Below are positions 17,970-27,421 of a stretch of DNA of 64,000 bases, in pieces. The translations under genes were made by a program, and so were the position numbers. Under the pieces are notes generated by a model. That model worked only from the letters and a program-made list of their open reading frames with translations. It was not told the origin of the DNA and searched no databases. Location of the stretch: assembly GCA_963835955.1 (NCBI GenBank), contig CAWIHZ010000005.1, positions 1-64,000 of the forward strand, read 5' to 3'. Source of the stretch: Roseiarcus sp963835955. Lineage in GTDB: Bacteria > Pseudomonadota > Alphaproteobacteria > Rhizobiales > Beijerinckiaceae. The first letter of the stretch is position 1, and every line of letters starts with the position of its first letter.

Positions 17970-19484
17970 ATGGCGCATCCGGTGTTCGAAGCGCGCGGCG
18001 TCAGCAAGGGCTTTCCCGGCGTGAAGGCGCTGCAGGACGTCCGGCTCAGCATGCAGGCCGGTTCGATCCATGCGCTGCTCGGCGAGAACGGCGCTGGCAA
18101 GTCGACGCTGATCAAGTTGATCACTGGCGTCCTTAGGCCGGACGCGGGCGAACTCATGCTCGATGGCGCACCAATAATGTTCGCGGGCCCGCGCGGCGCG
18201 ATCGCGCGCGGCATCGCCGTCGTGCATCAGGAGCGCAATCTCATCCCGCGCTTTTCGATCGGCGAGAACATCTTCCTCGAGCAACTCGCCAAGCGCCCGC
18301 TCGGGCATATCGACTACCGCCGCCTCCATGTCGAGGCGCGCCAGTGGCTGGACATGCTCGGCCTAGACGTCGATTCGGCGACGCCGGTCGGGGAGCTCAG
18401 CGTCGCCAAAATGCAGCTCGTCGAGATCGCCAAGGCGCTGGCGCTGAAATCGCGCATCCTCCTCCTCGACGAGCCGACCTCCTCGCTCACTCCTTACGAG
18501 ACCGTGACTTTGTTCAAGCTGCTGCGCCGCCTGCGCGACGACGGCGTCGGCATGCTGTTCGTCAGCCACAAGCTCGAGGAAGTGCAGGAGCTCTGCGATC
18601 AGGTGACCGTCCTGCGCGACGGCCGCAACGCCTGCGACAGCCGCCCTCTCGCCGGGCTCGAAAGGCAGGACGTCGTCCGGCTGATGATCGGCCGGAGCGA
18701 GCGGATCGCAAACTGGCCCGCGCGGCGCTTCGAAGGCGCCCCGACAGCGCTGTCGCTCGAGAACGTCTCTACCGGCCTCGGCCATCGCGATGTAAACCTA
18801 ACCGTGCGCCGCGGCGAGATCGTTGGCCTCTACGGCCTCGTCGGAGCCGGACGCACCGAACTCGCCAAATGTGTGATGGGCCTCCATCCGATCACTTTGG
18901 GCCGCGTGCTGGTCGACGGCAAGCCCGCGGCCATCCGCTCGGTCGCCGACGCCGTCCATCGCTACGGCGTCGGTTACGTCAGCGAGGACCGCAAGCAGGA
19001 GGGGCTCATCCTCATGCATTCGGTGCTGGAGAACGCCGGCATCACCGTCTGGCGGCGCCTCGCGCGGCGCGGGCGCCTCCTCGCCGACGCCGCCATTCGC
19101 GCTAAGGTCGGGCCATTCGTGCGCCGGCTCGAGGTGCGCACCCCGAGCCTCGACCAGCTCGTCGGACACCTCTCCGGCGGCAATCAACAAAAGGTCAGCG
19201 TCGCCAAATGGCTGGCGGCCGAAGTCGGCGTCCTTATCGTCGATGAGCCGTCGGTCGGCATCGACATCAAGACCAAGGCCTATCTGCACGACCTCTTGCG
19301 CGGCCTCTCCGACGCCGGCGCCGCAATTCTGCTCATCACTTCCGACATGCCGGAGATGATCGCACTCGCCGACCGCATTGTGGTGATGAACGACTATCGC
19401 CTCGCCGGCGAGATCGTGAACACGCGCGACTATGCGGCGATGAGCCAGGCGATCATGGGCTATATCCACCGCATCGCGGCGTAA
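17970..19484 (+). CDS. Sugar ABC transporter ATP-binding protein, tandem NBD (ABC2)
   Basis: This 504-residue CUT2 ATPase has two fused nucleotide-binding domains. NBD1 (about 5-240) has Walker A GENGAGKST, an atypical signature LSVAKMQ and Walker B ILLLDEPTSSL. NBD2 (about 255-500) has a degenerate Walker A (GLVGAGRTEL), the canonical LSGGNQQKVSVAKWL signature and Walker B VLIVDEPSVGID. This asymmetry, with catalysis mainly at one site, is normal for RbsA/MglA-like proteins. It is last in the rightward operon. The next gene runs convergently 34 bases later, with no evident strong terminator between them. Confidence 0.92.
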   Translation: MAHPVFEARGVSKGFPGVKALQDVRLSMQAGSIHALLGENGAGKSTLIKLITGVLRPDAGELMLDGAPIMFAGPRGAIARGIAVVHQERNLIPRFSIGENIFLEQLAKRPLGHIDYRRLHVEARQWLDMLGLDVDSATPVGELSVAKMQLVEIAKALALKSRILLLDEPTSSLTPYETVTLFKLLRRLRDDGVGMLFVSHKLEEVQELCDQVTVLRDGRNACDSRPLAGLERQDVVRLMIGRSERIANWPARRFEGAPTALSLENVSTGLGHRDVNLTVRRGEIVGLYGLVGAGRTELAKCVMGLHPITLGRVLVDGKPAAIRSVADAVHRYGVGYVSEDRKQEGLILMHSVLENAGITVWRRLARRGRLLADAAIRAKVGPFVRRLEVRTPSLDQLVGHLSGGNQQKVSVAKWLAAEVGVLIVDEPSVGIDIKTKAYLHDLLRGLSDAGAAILLITSDMPEMIALADRIVVMNDYRLAGEIVNTRDYAAMSQAIMGYIHRIAA

Positions 19485-19518
19485 TGCCCAGACTCTGTGG
19501 TCAAAAAGAAGGGCTCCC

Positions 19519-20628
19519 CTATCGAAAGGTACGACTGAACTCCGGAAGGCTCTTGGCCTTCACCTCGTTCAGGTCCCACTCGACGCCAATGCCCGGCGTC
19601 ATTGGCGCGACCGCCATGCCGTTCTCGATCCGCAGCGACGACATCGTCAATTCGTCGAGCTGCGGGATATACTCGACATATTTTCCGTTCGGAACCGCAC
19701 AGGCGAGACTGGCGTGCAGCTCCATCAGGAAGTGGGGCGCGACAGGCATGTCGAACGCCTCGGCGATATGGGCCACCTTGAGCCACGGCGTTATTCCGCC
19801 GATGCGCGCGACATCGACCTGCACGATCGTACAAGCGCCCTTGGCCATATATTCGCGGAAATGTCGAATCGAGTATATCGACTCGCCGACCGCGATCGGG
19901 GTCGTCGTCGCACGCGAGAGCCGCACATGGCCGTCAAGATCGTCGGCGGGCAGCGGCTCCTCGATCCAGGCGAGATCGAGCTCCGCCAGGCGGCCCGCGC
20001 GCCGGATCGCCTCCTCGAGCGTGAAGCCCTGATTGGCGTCGGTCATGATCTCGTAACCGGACCCGAGCGCGGCGCGCACCGCGGCGAGACGGCGATAGTC
20101 TTCCGAGACATGCGGCCGGCCGATCTTGATCTTCGAGCCCGCGAACCCCTTTTCGCGGGCCGCGAGAGCGTCCTCAACCAGCGCGCTCTCGTCGATATGG
20201 AGCCAGCCGCCCTCAGTCGTATAGAGCGGACGCCGGTCCGCAGCGCCGCCGGCGATGATCCACAGCGGCAATTCTCGCCGCTTCGCGCGCAGGTCCCAGA
20301 GCGCGGTGTCGATAGCCGCCAACGCGAGCGACGAGATCGCGCCGATGGTGGTCGCGTGCGTCGCATATTCTAGTTCGCGCCAGATCGCCTCGATGCGCTC
20401 GGCCTCCTTGCCAACGAGCCTCGGCGCAAGATGATCCGCCAACAGGCGCATGACCGACGAGCCGCCGGTGCCGATTGTGTAGCTGTAGCCGGTCCCCGCG
20501 GCGCCGTCGCTGTCGGTCACGGTCACGATTGGCGTTTCCTGTGACGCGAAGCTCTGGATCGCATCGGTGCGTTTGACTTTCGGCGGAATGTCGACCAGTC
20601 GAAGGTCGACCCGTTCAATGCGCGCCAT
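19519..20628 (-). CDS. Mandelate racemase/muconate lactonizing (enolase superfamily) enzyme
   Basis: This 369-residue metal-dependent enzyme abstracts a proton alpha to a carboxylate. The capping domain (1-120) leads into a barrel with the KxK motif (SKIKIG, about 165), metal ligands Asp (MTDANQGF, about 195), Glu (IEEPLP, about 222) and Glu (VGESIYS, about 248), and a catalytic His in VAPHFL near 300. The His plus KxK arrangement places it in the mandelate racemase subgroup, which includes sugar-acid dehydratases. The ATG at 20628 has GGGAGGC upstream; the frame is open further back without a start that makes sense. It is convergent with ABC2 and plausibly dehydrates the sugar acid that ABC2 imports. 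Confidence 0.85.
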   Translation of the reverse strand: MARIERVDLRLVDIPPKVKRTDAIQSFASQETPIVTVTDSDGAAGTGYSYTIGTGGSSVMRLLADHLAPRLVGKEAERIEAIWRELEYATHATTIGAISSLALAAIDTALWDLRAKRRELPLWIIAGGAADRRPLYTTEGGWLHIDESALVEDALAAREKGFAGSKIKIGRPHVSEDYRRLAAVRAALGSGYEIMTDANQGFTLEEAIRRAGRLAELDLAWIEEPLPADDLDGHVRLSRATTTPIAVGESIYSIRHFREYMAKGACTIVQVDVARIGGITPWLKVAHIAEAFDMPVAPHFLMELHASLACAVPNGKYVEYIPQLDELTMSSLRIENGMAVAPMTPGIGVEWDLNEVKAKSLPEFSRTFR

Positions 20629-20901
20629 CTCAGCCTCCCGTCGCTGCGATTGACTCCAGGCCTTCGACGGCGAAAAGATGCGCCTTCGCGGGTCGAATCC
20701 TACGCTGATCGTCTGACCGGACTCCAGCGGAGTCGTATCGAGCATGCGCGCGATCCCGTGCCTTGGCCAGCGTCCATGTGCGAACGCAACAAAAAGACGG
20801 ATAAGATGCAATGGATCGGCTGGATCTTGGATATCAAGGCGGGCTGACTGAATTCCGTACTCATTGTAAAACCTCAAACGGCGCCGAAACGAGCAAGGCC
20901 G
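20629..20901. other. Intergenic region between MR-family gene and hydrogenase operon
   Basis: These 273 bases separate divergent genes and should hold both promoters, but no clear FNR, sigma-54 or sigma-70 elements were found. The minus-strand frame is open and includes GQTISVGFDPRR, faintly like the C-terminal TOBE domain of a CUT1 ATPase, so a gene fossil is possible. The AT-richer part at 20845-20880 is the likeliest promoter area for hydB. Confidence 0.35.
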
Positions 20902-22023
<1,122 letters not shown>

Positions 22024-22038
22024 GTTGAGGGCGAGGCC

Positions 22039-22500
22039 ATGGAAGGGCTCGAACGCATCGTCACGGAGCACCCCTTCTTCACAGGGCTGGAGGAGGAGTT
22101 CTGCACGCTGGTTTGCGGCTGCGCCAAGAACGTGCGCTTTGAGGCCGGCCAGCACTTGTTCCATGAAGGCGAGCCGGCAGATCAATTCTACCTGCTCCGG
22201 CACGGGCGCGTAGCGCTCCAGCTGATGGCGCCAGGGCGCGGGGCCGTGACCTTCCAGACCCTTGGACCTGGCGAGATCGTCGGCGTATCGTGGCTGGTCG
22301 CGCCCTATCGCCGAACTTACGACGCCAAGGCGCTCGAACTCGTCCGCGCCATCGCGATGGATGCGAACTGCCTGCGCCAGAAGAGCGAGGCCAATCACGA
22401 TCTCGGCTATGACATGATGAAACGCTTCATGCCTGTGCTGATTCAACGTTTGCAGGCGACCCAGCTTCAGATTCTCGATCTCTATGGCTCCCATGCTTGA
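22039..22500 (+). CDS. Cyclic-nucleotide-binding-fold protein without DNA-binding domain
   Basis: This 153-residue protein is made of one CRP-type beta-barrel (residues about 10-120: PFFTGLEEEF, EAGQHLFHEGEPADQFYLL, FQTLGPGEIVGVSWL) and a C-terminal helix (about 120-150). The wing HTH of CRP/FNR is missing, so it is not a direct transcription factor. The phosphate-binding cassette after GEIVGVSWL lacks the usual Arg-Ala pair, so classical cAMP binding is doubtful. Its place between hydB and hydG, with a 17-base overlap with hydG, means it is made with the hydrogenase. A regulatory or assembly role on the enzyme is inferred; I do not know a tested function. Confidence 0.8.
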   Translation: MEGLERIVTEHPFFTGLEEEFCTLVCGCAKNVRFEAGQHLFHEGEPADQFYLLRHGRVALQLMAPGRGAVTFQTLGPGEIVGVSWLVAPYRRTYDAKALELVRAIAMDANCLRQKSEANHDLGYDMMKRFMPVLIQRLQATQLQILDLYGSHA

Positions 22501-23347
22501 CACCCCGATCCGCGCCGTGATCGCCGCGAATCCGATGGCGCCCCGGATTGCGCGGGTGCGCCATCGTCGGCGTGACGGGCCCGATGTGTGGACGCTCGAT
22601 ATCGAGCCGGAAGACGCGGAGGCCGGGGCGTTCGCGCCCGGACAGTTCAACATGCTCACCATATTCGGCGTTGGGGAGGCGCCGATCAGCATGAGCGGCG
22701 ATCCTGCTGATCCTGTGCGCCTCGTCCACACGATCCGTGCTCTTGGGCCGGTCTCGACGGCGCTCGCGCGCTTAGGCCTCGGCGAGCCGGTCGGGCTGCG
22801 CGGACCGTTCGGCGCGGGTTGGCCGATGGACGAAGTGGCCGGCCGCGATGTCGTGGTCGTGGCCGGCGGGCTCGGTCTGGCGCCGCTGCGCCCGGCGCTT
22901 TACCGCTTGCTTGCCGAGCGCAGGCGTTACGGCAAGATCGCGCTGCTGTACGGCGCGCGCGGTCCGGACGAGATTCTGTTCCGGCGCGAGCTTGAAACTT
23001 GGCGGCGGCGGCTCGACATCGACATCGAGGTAACGGTCGATCATTCGATTGGCGACTGGCGCGGCCATGTCGGTGTCGTGACGACGCTGATCCCGCGAGC
23101 TGCTTTCGACCCGTTGCATGCGATCGCTCTGGTTTGCGGCCCGGAGATCATGATGCGCTTTGCGATTAGCGCGTTACGTGACGCGGGCCTCGCGGAAGAC
23201 GCGATTTATATCTCCATGGAGCGCAATATGAAGTGCGCGATCGGATTCTGTGGCCATTGCCAGTTCGGGCCAGTATTCGTCTGCCGAGACGGTCCGGTCT
23301 TCCGCCTTGACCGGCTACGCGGCCTGCTGACGCTGAAGGAGATCTAA
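22484..23347 (+). CDS. hydG: [NiFe] hydrogenase group 3b gamma subunit, FAD/NAD(P)-binding
   Basis: This 287-residue flavoprotein of the ferredoxin-reductase family exchanges electrons between NAD(P)H and the hydrogenase clusters. The FAD-binding barrel (residues about 20-115) leads to an NAD(P) domain with VVAGGLGLAPLRPAL near 125 and ALVCGPEIMMRF near 215. The C-terminus carries a 2Fe-2S motif CAIGFCGHCQFG...C near 250, as in PyrK/HydG proteins. ATG 22484 overlaps the previous gene; ATG 22493 is an equally possible start. This subunit, with hydB, hydD and hydA, completes the four-subunit NAD(P)-linked enzyme. Confidence 0.9.
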   Translation: MAPMLDTPIRAVIAANPMAPRIARVRHRRRDGPDVWTLDIEPEDAEAGAFAPGQFNMLTIFGVGEAPISMSGDPADPVRLVHTIRALGPVSTALARLGLGEPVGLRGPFGAGWPMDEVAGRDVVVVAGGLGLAPLRPALYRLLAERRRYGKIALLYGARGPDEILFRRELETWRRRLDIDIEVTVDHSIGDWRGHVGVVTTLIPRAAFDPLHAIALVCGPEIMMRFAISALRDAGLAEDAIYISMERNMKCAIGFCGHCQFGPVFVCRDGPVFRLDRLRGLLTLKEI

Positions 23348-23439
23348 AGCCCGCTCGGTTTCTAAAAAATTGATGCGATTGGGTGCTGGCGAATATGCTC
23401 AGGGGATAAGGCGCGAATAGCTAAACGAGGTGCGTCACC

Positions 23440-23547
23440 ATGAAAATAACGCCGCTTGGATCAATTTCGATCGAATCGTTTTCGGATTTCATCGTTACTC
23501 TGACCTGCTGGCCCCTTATCCTTGCGATTGGCGTTGCGCTCGCGTGA
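23440..23547 (+). CDS. Small membrane protein (35 aa) inside hydrogenase operon
   Basis: An ATG at 23440, with CGAGG 8 bases upstream, opens a 35-codon frame ending in TGA at 23545. The peptide has a short polar start with acidic residues (ESFSDF) and a hydrophobic stretch from about residue 17 to 35 (IVTLTCWPLILAIGVALA) long enough for one transmembrane helix. It lies between hydG and hydD, whose genes are otherwise 230 bases apart, unusually wide for this operon. It resembles no family known to me. It could be a membrane tether for an otherwise soluble hydrogenase, or a chance frame. Confidence 0.5.
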   Translation: MKITPLGSISIESFSDFIVTLTCWPLILAIGVALA

Positions 23548-23577
23548 CTTTCCGCAACTGCATCAAAGGCTCATTGA

Positions 23578-24360
23578 ATGGTCGCCGGGAAGCATAAGCC
23601 GCGGCTAGCGGTCTGGAAATTCGCTTCTTGCGACGGCTGCCAGCTCAGCCTCCTGGACTGCGAGGATGAGCTGCTCGCCGTGGCCGACGCAGTGGAGATC
23701 GCCTACTTCCCGGAGGCGACGCGCGGAGCGATAAAGGGCCGATACGACGTCTCGTTGGTCGAAGGCTCGATCACCACGGCGCACGATGCTGAGCGCATCA
23801 CCGAGGTCCGCCGACGGTCGCGCACGCTCGTGACAATCGGCGCCTGCGCTACGGCCGGCGGGATCCAGGCGCTGCGCAACTTCGCCGATGTGCAGGAGTA
23901 TGTGTCCATCGTCTACGCGCATCCCGAGTACATTCGCACGCTCGCGACCTCGACGCCGATCGCCGATCATGTCCACGTGGATTTCGAGCTTCGCGGCTGC
24001 CCGATCAACAAGCGCCAGGCCCTCGAGGTCATCTCGGCCTTCCTCGCCGGCCGCCGGCCGGTCACGCCGCCGCACAGCGTCTGCATCGAGTGCAAGCTCA
24101 AGGGCAATGTCTGCGTGATGGTGGCGCACGGTACGCCCTGTCTGGGGCCGGTCACCCATGCCGGCTGTCGCGCGCTGTGCCCGTCCTACGATCGCGGCTG
24201 CTATGGCTGCTACGGGCCCAAGGAGACGCCGAATGCACCCTCCCTAAGCCACTGGCTCGGTGAGCTCGGCATGGATGAGGCCACGCTCCAACGCGTCTAT
24301 CGCTCCTTCAACGCGAATGCCGAACCGTTCCGAGAAGAGAGCGAACGCCATGGGGCGTAA
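23578..24360 (+). CDS. hydD: [NiFe] hydrogenase group 3b small (delta) subunit
   Basis: This 260-residue small subunit carries the iron-sulfur relay from the active site. The proximal-cluster Cys motif CDGCQ is near residue 18, with GACATAGGIQAL near 85 and GCPINKRQ near 140. Further cysteines near 165-220 (CIECKLKGNVC, CLGPVTHAGCRALC, GCYGCYGP) can hold additional 4Fe-4S clusters, as in the hydrogenase/NuoB-like family. There is no Tat signal peptide, so it is cytoplasmic, unlike group 1 uptake hydrogenases. It overlaps hydA by 11 bases. Confidence 0.92.
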   Translation: MVAGKHKPRLAVWKFASCDGCQLSLLDCEDELLAVADAVEIAYFPEATRGAIKGRYDVSLVEGSITTAHDAERITEVRRRSRTLVTIGACATAGGIQALRNFADVQEYVSIVYAHPEYIRTLATSTPIADHVHVDFELRGCPINKRQALEVISAFLAGRRPVTPPHSVCIECKLKGNVCVMVAHGTPCLGPVTHAGCRALCPSYDRGCYGCYGPKETPNAPSLSHWLGELGMDEATLQRVYRSFNANAEPFREESERHGA

Positions 24361-25639
24361 GACCATTAAGGTCGATTATCTCGCCCGCGTCGAGGGCGAA
24401 GGCGGGCTCAAAGTGGTGGTGCGCGACGGGAAGGTCGAGACCGCGGAGCTCAGCATCTTCGAACCGCCGCGCTTCTTCGAGGCTTTCCTGCGCGGTCGCG
24501 CCTTCACCGAGGCGCCCGATATCGCCGCGCGCATCTGCGGCATCTGTCCGGTCGCCTACCAGATGAGCGCGGTGCACGCGATGGAGAATGCGCTCGGCGT
24601 CACGGTCACCGGGCCGCTGCGCGATCTGCGGCGGCTGCTCTACTGCGGCGAATGGATCGAAAGCCACACGCTCCACATCTACATGCTTCATGCGCCCGAT
24701 TTTCTCGGCTATGCCGGCGTGATTGAGATGGCGCGCGACCACGACAGCGTGGTGCGCCGCGGGCTCGCGCTAAAGAAGGCCGGCAACGAGATCATGACCC
24801 TTCTCGGCGGGCGCGAGATCCATCCGATCAACGTGCGTGTCGGCGGGTTCTACCGCGCGCCGCGCAAAGGCGAGCTCGAGCCGCTTGCCGAGCGGCTCAA
24901 ATGGGCGCGTGACGCGGCGCTTGAGACCGTCCGCTGGACCGCAGGCTTCGAGTTTCCCGAGCGCGAACGCGACTATACGTTCGTGGCGCTGCGGCATGAA
25001 GCCGAATACCCGTTCAACGAAGGTCGCATCGTCTCAAACCGAGGCCTCGACATCGCCGCTGTGGAATACGACGAGCATTTCGAGGAAAGCCACGTGGCGC
25101 GCTCTACCGCGCTCCACTCGCGCTTCCGGGTCGGCGGTTCGTACTTGGTCGGGCCGCTCGCGCGCTACAACCTCAACTTCGACCGCCTATCGCCGCTTGG
25201 GCGGCAGGCCGCACGCGAGGGGGGACTTGGCCCGACTTGCTTGAACCCCTACCGCAGCATCGTGGTTCGCGCGGTCGAGGTGCTCTATGCGTGCGACGAG
25301 GCGCTGCGGATCATTGCGGCCTATGACGAACCGGAACAACCCAGTGTCGCGGTCGAACCGCGCGAGGGCACGGGCTTCGCCGCAACTGAAGCGCCCCGTG
25401 GCCTGCTCTATCATCGTTATCGGCTGGAAGCGGGCGGCGCTATTGCCGAGGCGCGCATCGTGCCGCCCACATCGCAGAACCAGGCCAGCATCGAAGAGGA
25501 TCTCGCGAGCTTTATCCGCGGCTTTCTCGAACTGCCCGACGATGAACTCCGCCATCGCTGCGAGCAGACGGTGAGAAACTACGATCCCTGCATCTCCTGC
25601 TCTACTCACTTTCTCCGCCTCGAAATGGATCGGGGGTGA
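24350..25639 (+). CDS. hydA: [NiFe] hydrogenase group 3b large (alpha) subunit
   Basis: This 429-residue catalytic subunit holds the NiFe(CN)2CO site for H2 oxidation or evolution. The N-terminal L1 motif RICGIC is at residues 61-66 and the C-terminal L2 motif DPCISCSTH at 412-420. All four metal-binding cysteines are present. Nine residues follow the L2 His and would be removed by the maturation protease encoded next. The ATG at 24350 lies inside hydD; an in-frame earlier ATG at 24260 would add a non-homologous tail. Group 3b is inferred from the HydBGDA-type gene order. Such enzymes usually couple H2 to NADP(H) and some reduce sulfur. Confidence 0.93.
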   Translation: MGRKTIKVDYLARVEGEGGLKVVVRDGKVETAELSIFEPPRFFEAFLRGRAFTEAPDIAARICGICPVAYQMSAVHAMENALGVTVTGPLRDLRRLLYCGEWIESHTLHIYMLHAPDFLGYAGVIEMARDHDSVVRRGLALKKAGNEIMTLLGGREIHPINVRVGGFYRAPRKGELEPLAERLKWARDAALETVRWTAGFEFPERERDYTFVALRHEAEYPFNEGRIVSNRGLDIAAVEYDEHFEESHVARSTALHSRFRVGGSYLVGPLARYNLNFDRLSPLGRQAAREGGLGPTCLNPYRSIVVRAVEVLYACDEALRIIAAYDEPEQPSVAVEPREGTGFAATEAPRGLLYHRYRLEAGGAIAEARIVPPTSQNQASIEEDLASFIRGFLELPDDELRHRCEQTVRNYDPCISCSTHFLRLEMDRG

Positions 25640-25643
25640 CGCC

Positions 25644-26138
25644 GTGCCACGCGCCCGCCTCCGCCAGATCGTCCTCGGCGTCGGCAATCCCAACCGGGGC
25701 GACGATGCGGCCGGCCGCTGGGTTGCCCGGCTCTTGCGCGGGCGGCTGCCGGACGACGTGGAGGTTGCCGAACACGACGGCGAAGCGACGTCGCTGCTGG
25801 TTCGGTTCGGCGGCGTTGCGGCGGCGTTCCTCGTCGATGCTTGCGCCTCGGGCGCATTGGCCGGGACGGTGCGCCGCTTCGACGTCAGTGCGGCGCCGCT
25901 GCCACAGGCCGCATGCGGTCTGTCGACGCACGGCTTCGGCCTGGCCGAGGCGATCGAGTTGGCCCGCGCGCTCGCCCTGCTGCCGACGCACTGCATTGTT
26001 TATGCGGTTGAGGGCGAATCTTTCGAGGTCGGTGCGCAACTTTCCTTGCCGGTATCGGCGGCGGTTGCCGATGTCGCCCGGCGCCTAGCAGCCGAGATCG
26101 CCGGCAACGGGGGCGCGGAGGATCAACATGATGCGTGA
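25644..26138 (+). CDS. Hydrogenase maturation protease
   Basis: This 164-residue peptidase of the HycI/HyaD/HoxW family clips the C-terminus of the large subunit after nickel insertion. The N-terminal motif VLGVGNPNRGDDAAGRWV carries the first nickel-sensing Asp of the GNxxxxDDG signature, and LVDACASG near 60 holds the second Asp. The conserved His in STHGFGLAEAIELA near 94 is also present. The start is GTG at 25644, 4 bases after the hydA stop. It is specific to this operon's hydrogenase. Confidence 0.9.
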   Translation: MPRARLRQIVLGVGNPNRGDDAAGRWVARLLRGRLPDDVEVAEHDGEATSLLVRFGGVAAAFLVDACASGALAGTVRRFDVSAAPLPQAACGLSTHGFGLAEAIELARALALLPTHCIVYAVEGESFEVGAQLSLPVSAAVADVARRLAAEIAGNGGAEDQHDA

Positions 26139-26313
26139 AGCCTTGCCGACGGCGAGGCTGATGCGCCGCATCGACGAAATTGCGACGGCCGAGCGCCCGC
26201 GGCGCGTTATCGGTCAGCACATCAGCGAGACCGCGCGCCGAGCAAATGAGTGTAGACTTCTTCGACTCGGTTATCCCGGCAGCGTGCAGACAAGCGTCGG
26301 GATAAGCCCTTAA
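26128..26313 (+). pseudogene. Truncated hypA (hydrogenase nickel chaperone) remnant
   Basis: The frame begins inside the protease gene with MMREALPTARLMRRIDEIA, then AERPRRVIG. This closely follows the HypA N-terminus, in which a start MHE.SL is followed by helix 1 and a VxxVxxxIG strand. The essential His2 of HypA is replaced, the frame diverges after about 28 residues, and the C-terminal zinc domain with its four cysteines is absent. No hypB-hypF genes lie in the window, so maturation must rely on genes elsewhere. The bases 26314-26399 contain nothing recognisable. Confidence 0.6.
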
Positions 26314-26399
26314 TGGAGCACTCGCCCCTGGTAAAACTGGGTCCTCAGGTGATGTCGGCCCCTGCTTCTTCTCGAGACAGCGAGTCGTCTTCGTCGGGA

Positions 26400-27407
26400 C
26401 TAGGATTGTTTCCGGCCGCCCGTCCAGCCCTGCAGAATGTTGATGTAATTGCCGCGCTCGAAAGCTGCCGGCTCGCCGAGCCGCTGGCGACTCATCTTGC
26501 CGCGAATTTCGCCGATCGCCGCCACGCCGCGTGCGTCGAGCCAGTCAGTCAGGTCGCCCAGGAGGGCGCGCATGTGGCCGATCCCGTGGCGCAGCAGCGC
26601 CGAAGTCGTCATCACAACCTCTGCGCCCACCAGCAGGTATTTGATCGCCTGTTCCCCGCTCTCCACGCCGGTCGCCGCGGCGAGCGCGCCGCGCACTTGT
26701 CCAGCGAGCACGCCGATCCACAACAACGGCAGCCGAATTTCAGCCGGCGTGCTAAGGTCAAGGTCGCGGCGGAGCCGCATCGCGAGAAGATCAATGTCGG
26801 GTTGATAGAAGCGATTGAACAGCACGAAGCCGTTCGCCCCGGCCCGGTCAAGTCGCCGCACCAAGTCGCCGACCGCGCTGAAATGTGGGCTCAGCTTGAC
26901 CGCGACAGGCAGCGTCACCACCTCTTGCACGGCTCGCAGCACATCGATGTGGCGCTGCTCGACGGCGCGCCCGTCTAGTGCAGCGTCCACCGGCACGAAG
27001 AAGCTGTTGAGTTCGAGCGCGCTCGCCCCTGCCTGCTGGATCAGCCTCGCGTAATCCGTCCAGCCGGCGCTTGTACTGCCGTTCAGGCTGGCTATGACCG
27101 GAATTTCAAGCGCTGCGCGCGCACGGCGGATCAATTCGAGATAGCGGTTTGGCCCGAAGGCGAAGCTGGCGCTCGGCGGGAAATAGGACAACGCCTCGGG
27201 AAAACTGTCCGTCCCGGCGTCGGTGAGCCTCTCGAACTCGGCCGCCTCGCTCGCGATCTGCTCCTCGAAAATTGACGGCAGAACAATCGCCGCGGCGCCG
27301 GCGTCTTCGAGCCGACGCAGGTTGTCGAATTCGCCCGTTAACGGGGATGATGAGGCGATCAGCGGATGCCTTAGGCTCAGGCCCAAATAGGATGTCGTGA
27401 GATCCAT
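26400..27407 (-). CDS. Dihydroorotate dehydrogenase-like flavoprotein
   Basis: This 335-residue TIM-barrel protein has the class 1 DHOD fold. Segments include the N-terminal LTTSYLGLSLRHPLIASSSP, ELNSFF near 150, VAVKLSPHF near 190 and GVESGEQAIKYLLVGAEVV near 260 for FMN phosphate binding. It is longer than true PyrD and departs from it around the catalytic Ser/Cys loop, so a role in pyrimidine synthesis is doubtful. Proteins of this type commonly sit directly downstream of nifJ, as here (14 bases), and may pass electrons in the same pathway. ATG 27407 is used; the frame runs back into nifJ. Confidence 0.8.
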   Translation of the reverse strand: MDLTTSYLGLSLRHPLIASSSPLTGEFDNLRRLEDAGAAAIVLPSIFEEQIASEAAEFERLTDAGTDSFPEALSYFPPSASFAFGPNRYLELIRRARAALEIPVIASLNGSTSAGWTDYARLIQQAGASALELNSFFVPVDAALDGRAVEQRHIDVLRAVQEVVTLPVAVKLSPHFSAVGDLVRRLDRAGANGFVLFNRFYQPDIDLLAMRLRRDLDLSTPAEIRLPLLWIGVLAGQVRGALAAATGVESGEQAIKYLLVGAEVVMTTSALLRHGIGHMRALLGDLTDWLDARGVAAIGEIRGKMSRQRLGEPAAFERGNYINILQGWTGGRKQS

Positions 27408-27421
27408 CGTAAGCGTCCCGA

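Noticed and set aside
20650..20860. Possible TOBE-domain fossil upstream of the MR-family gene
   Set aside because: Only about 12 residues resemble the domain; too short to separate from chance.
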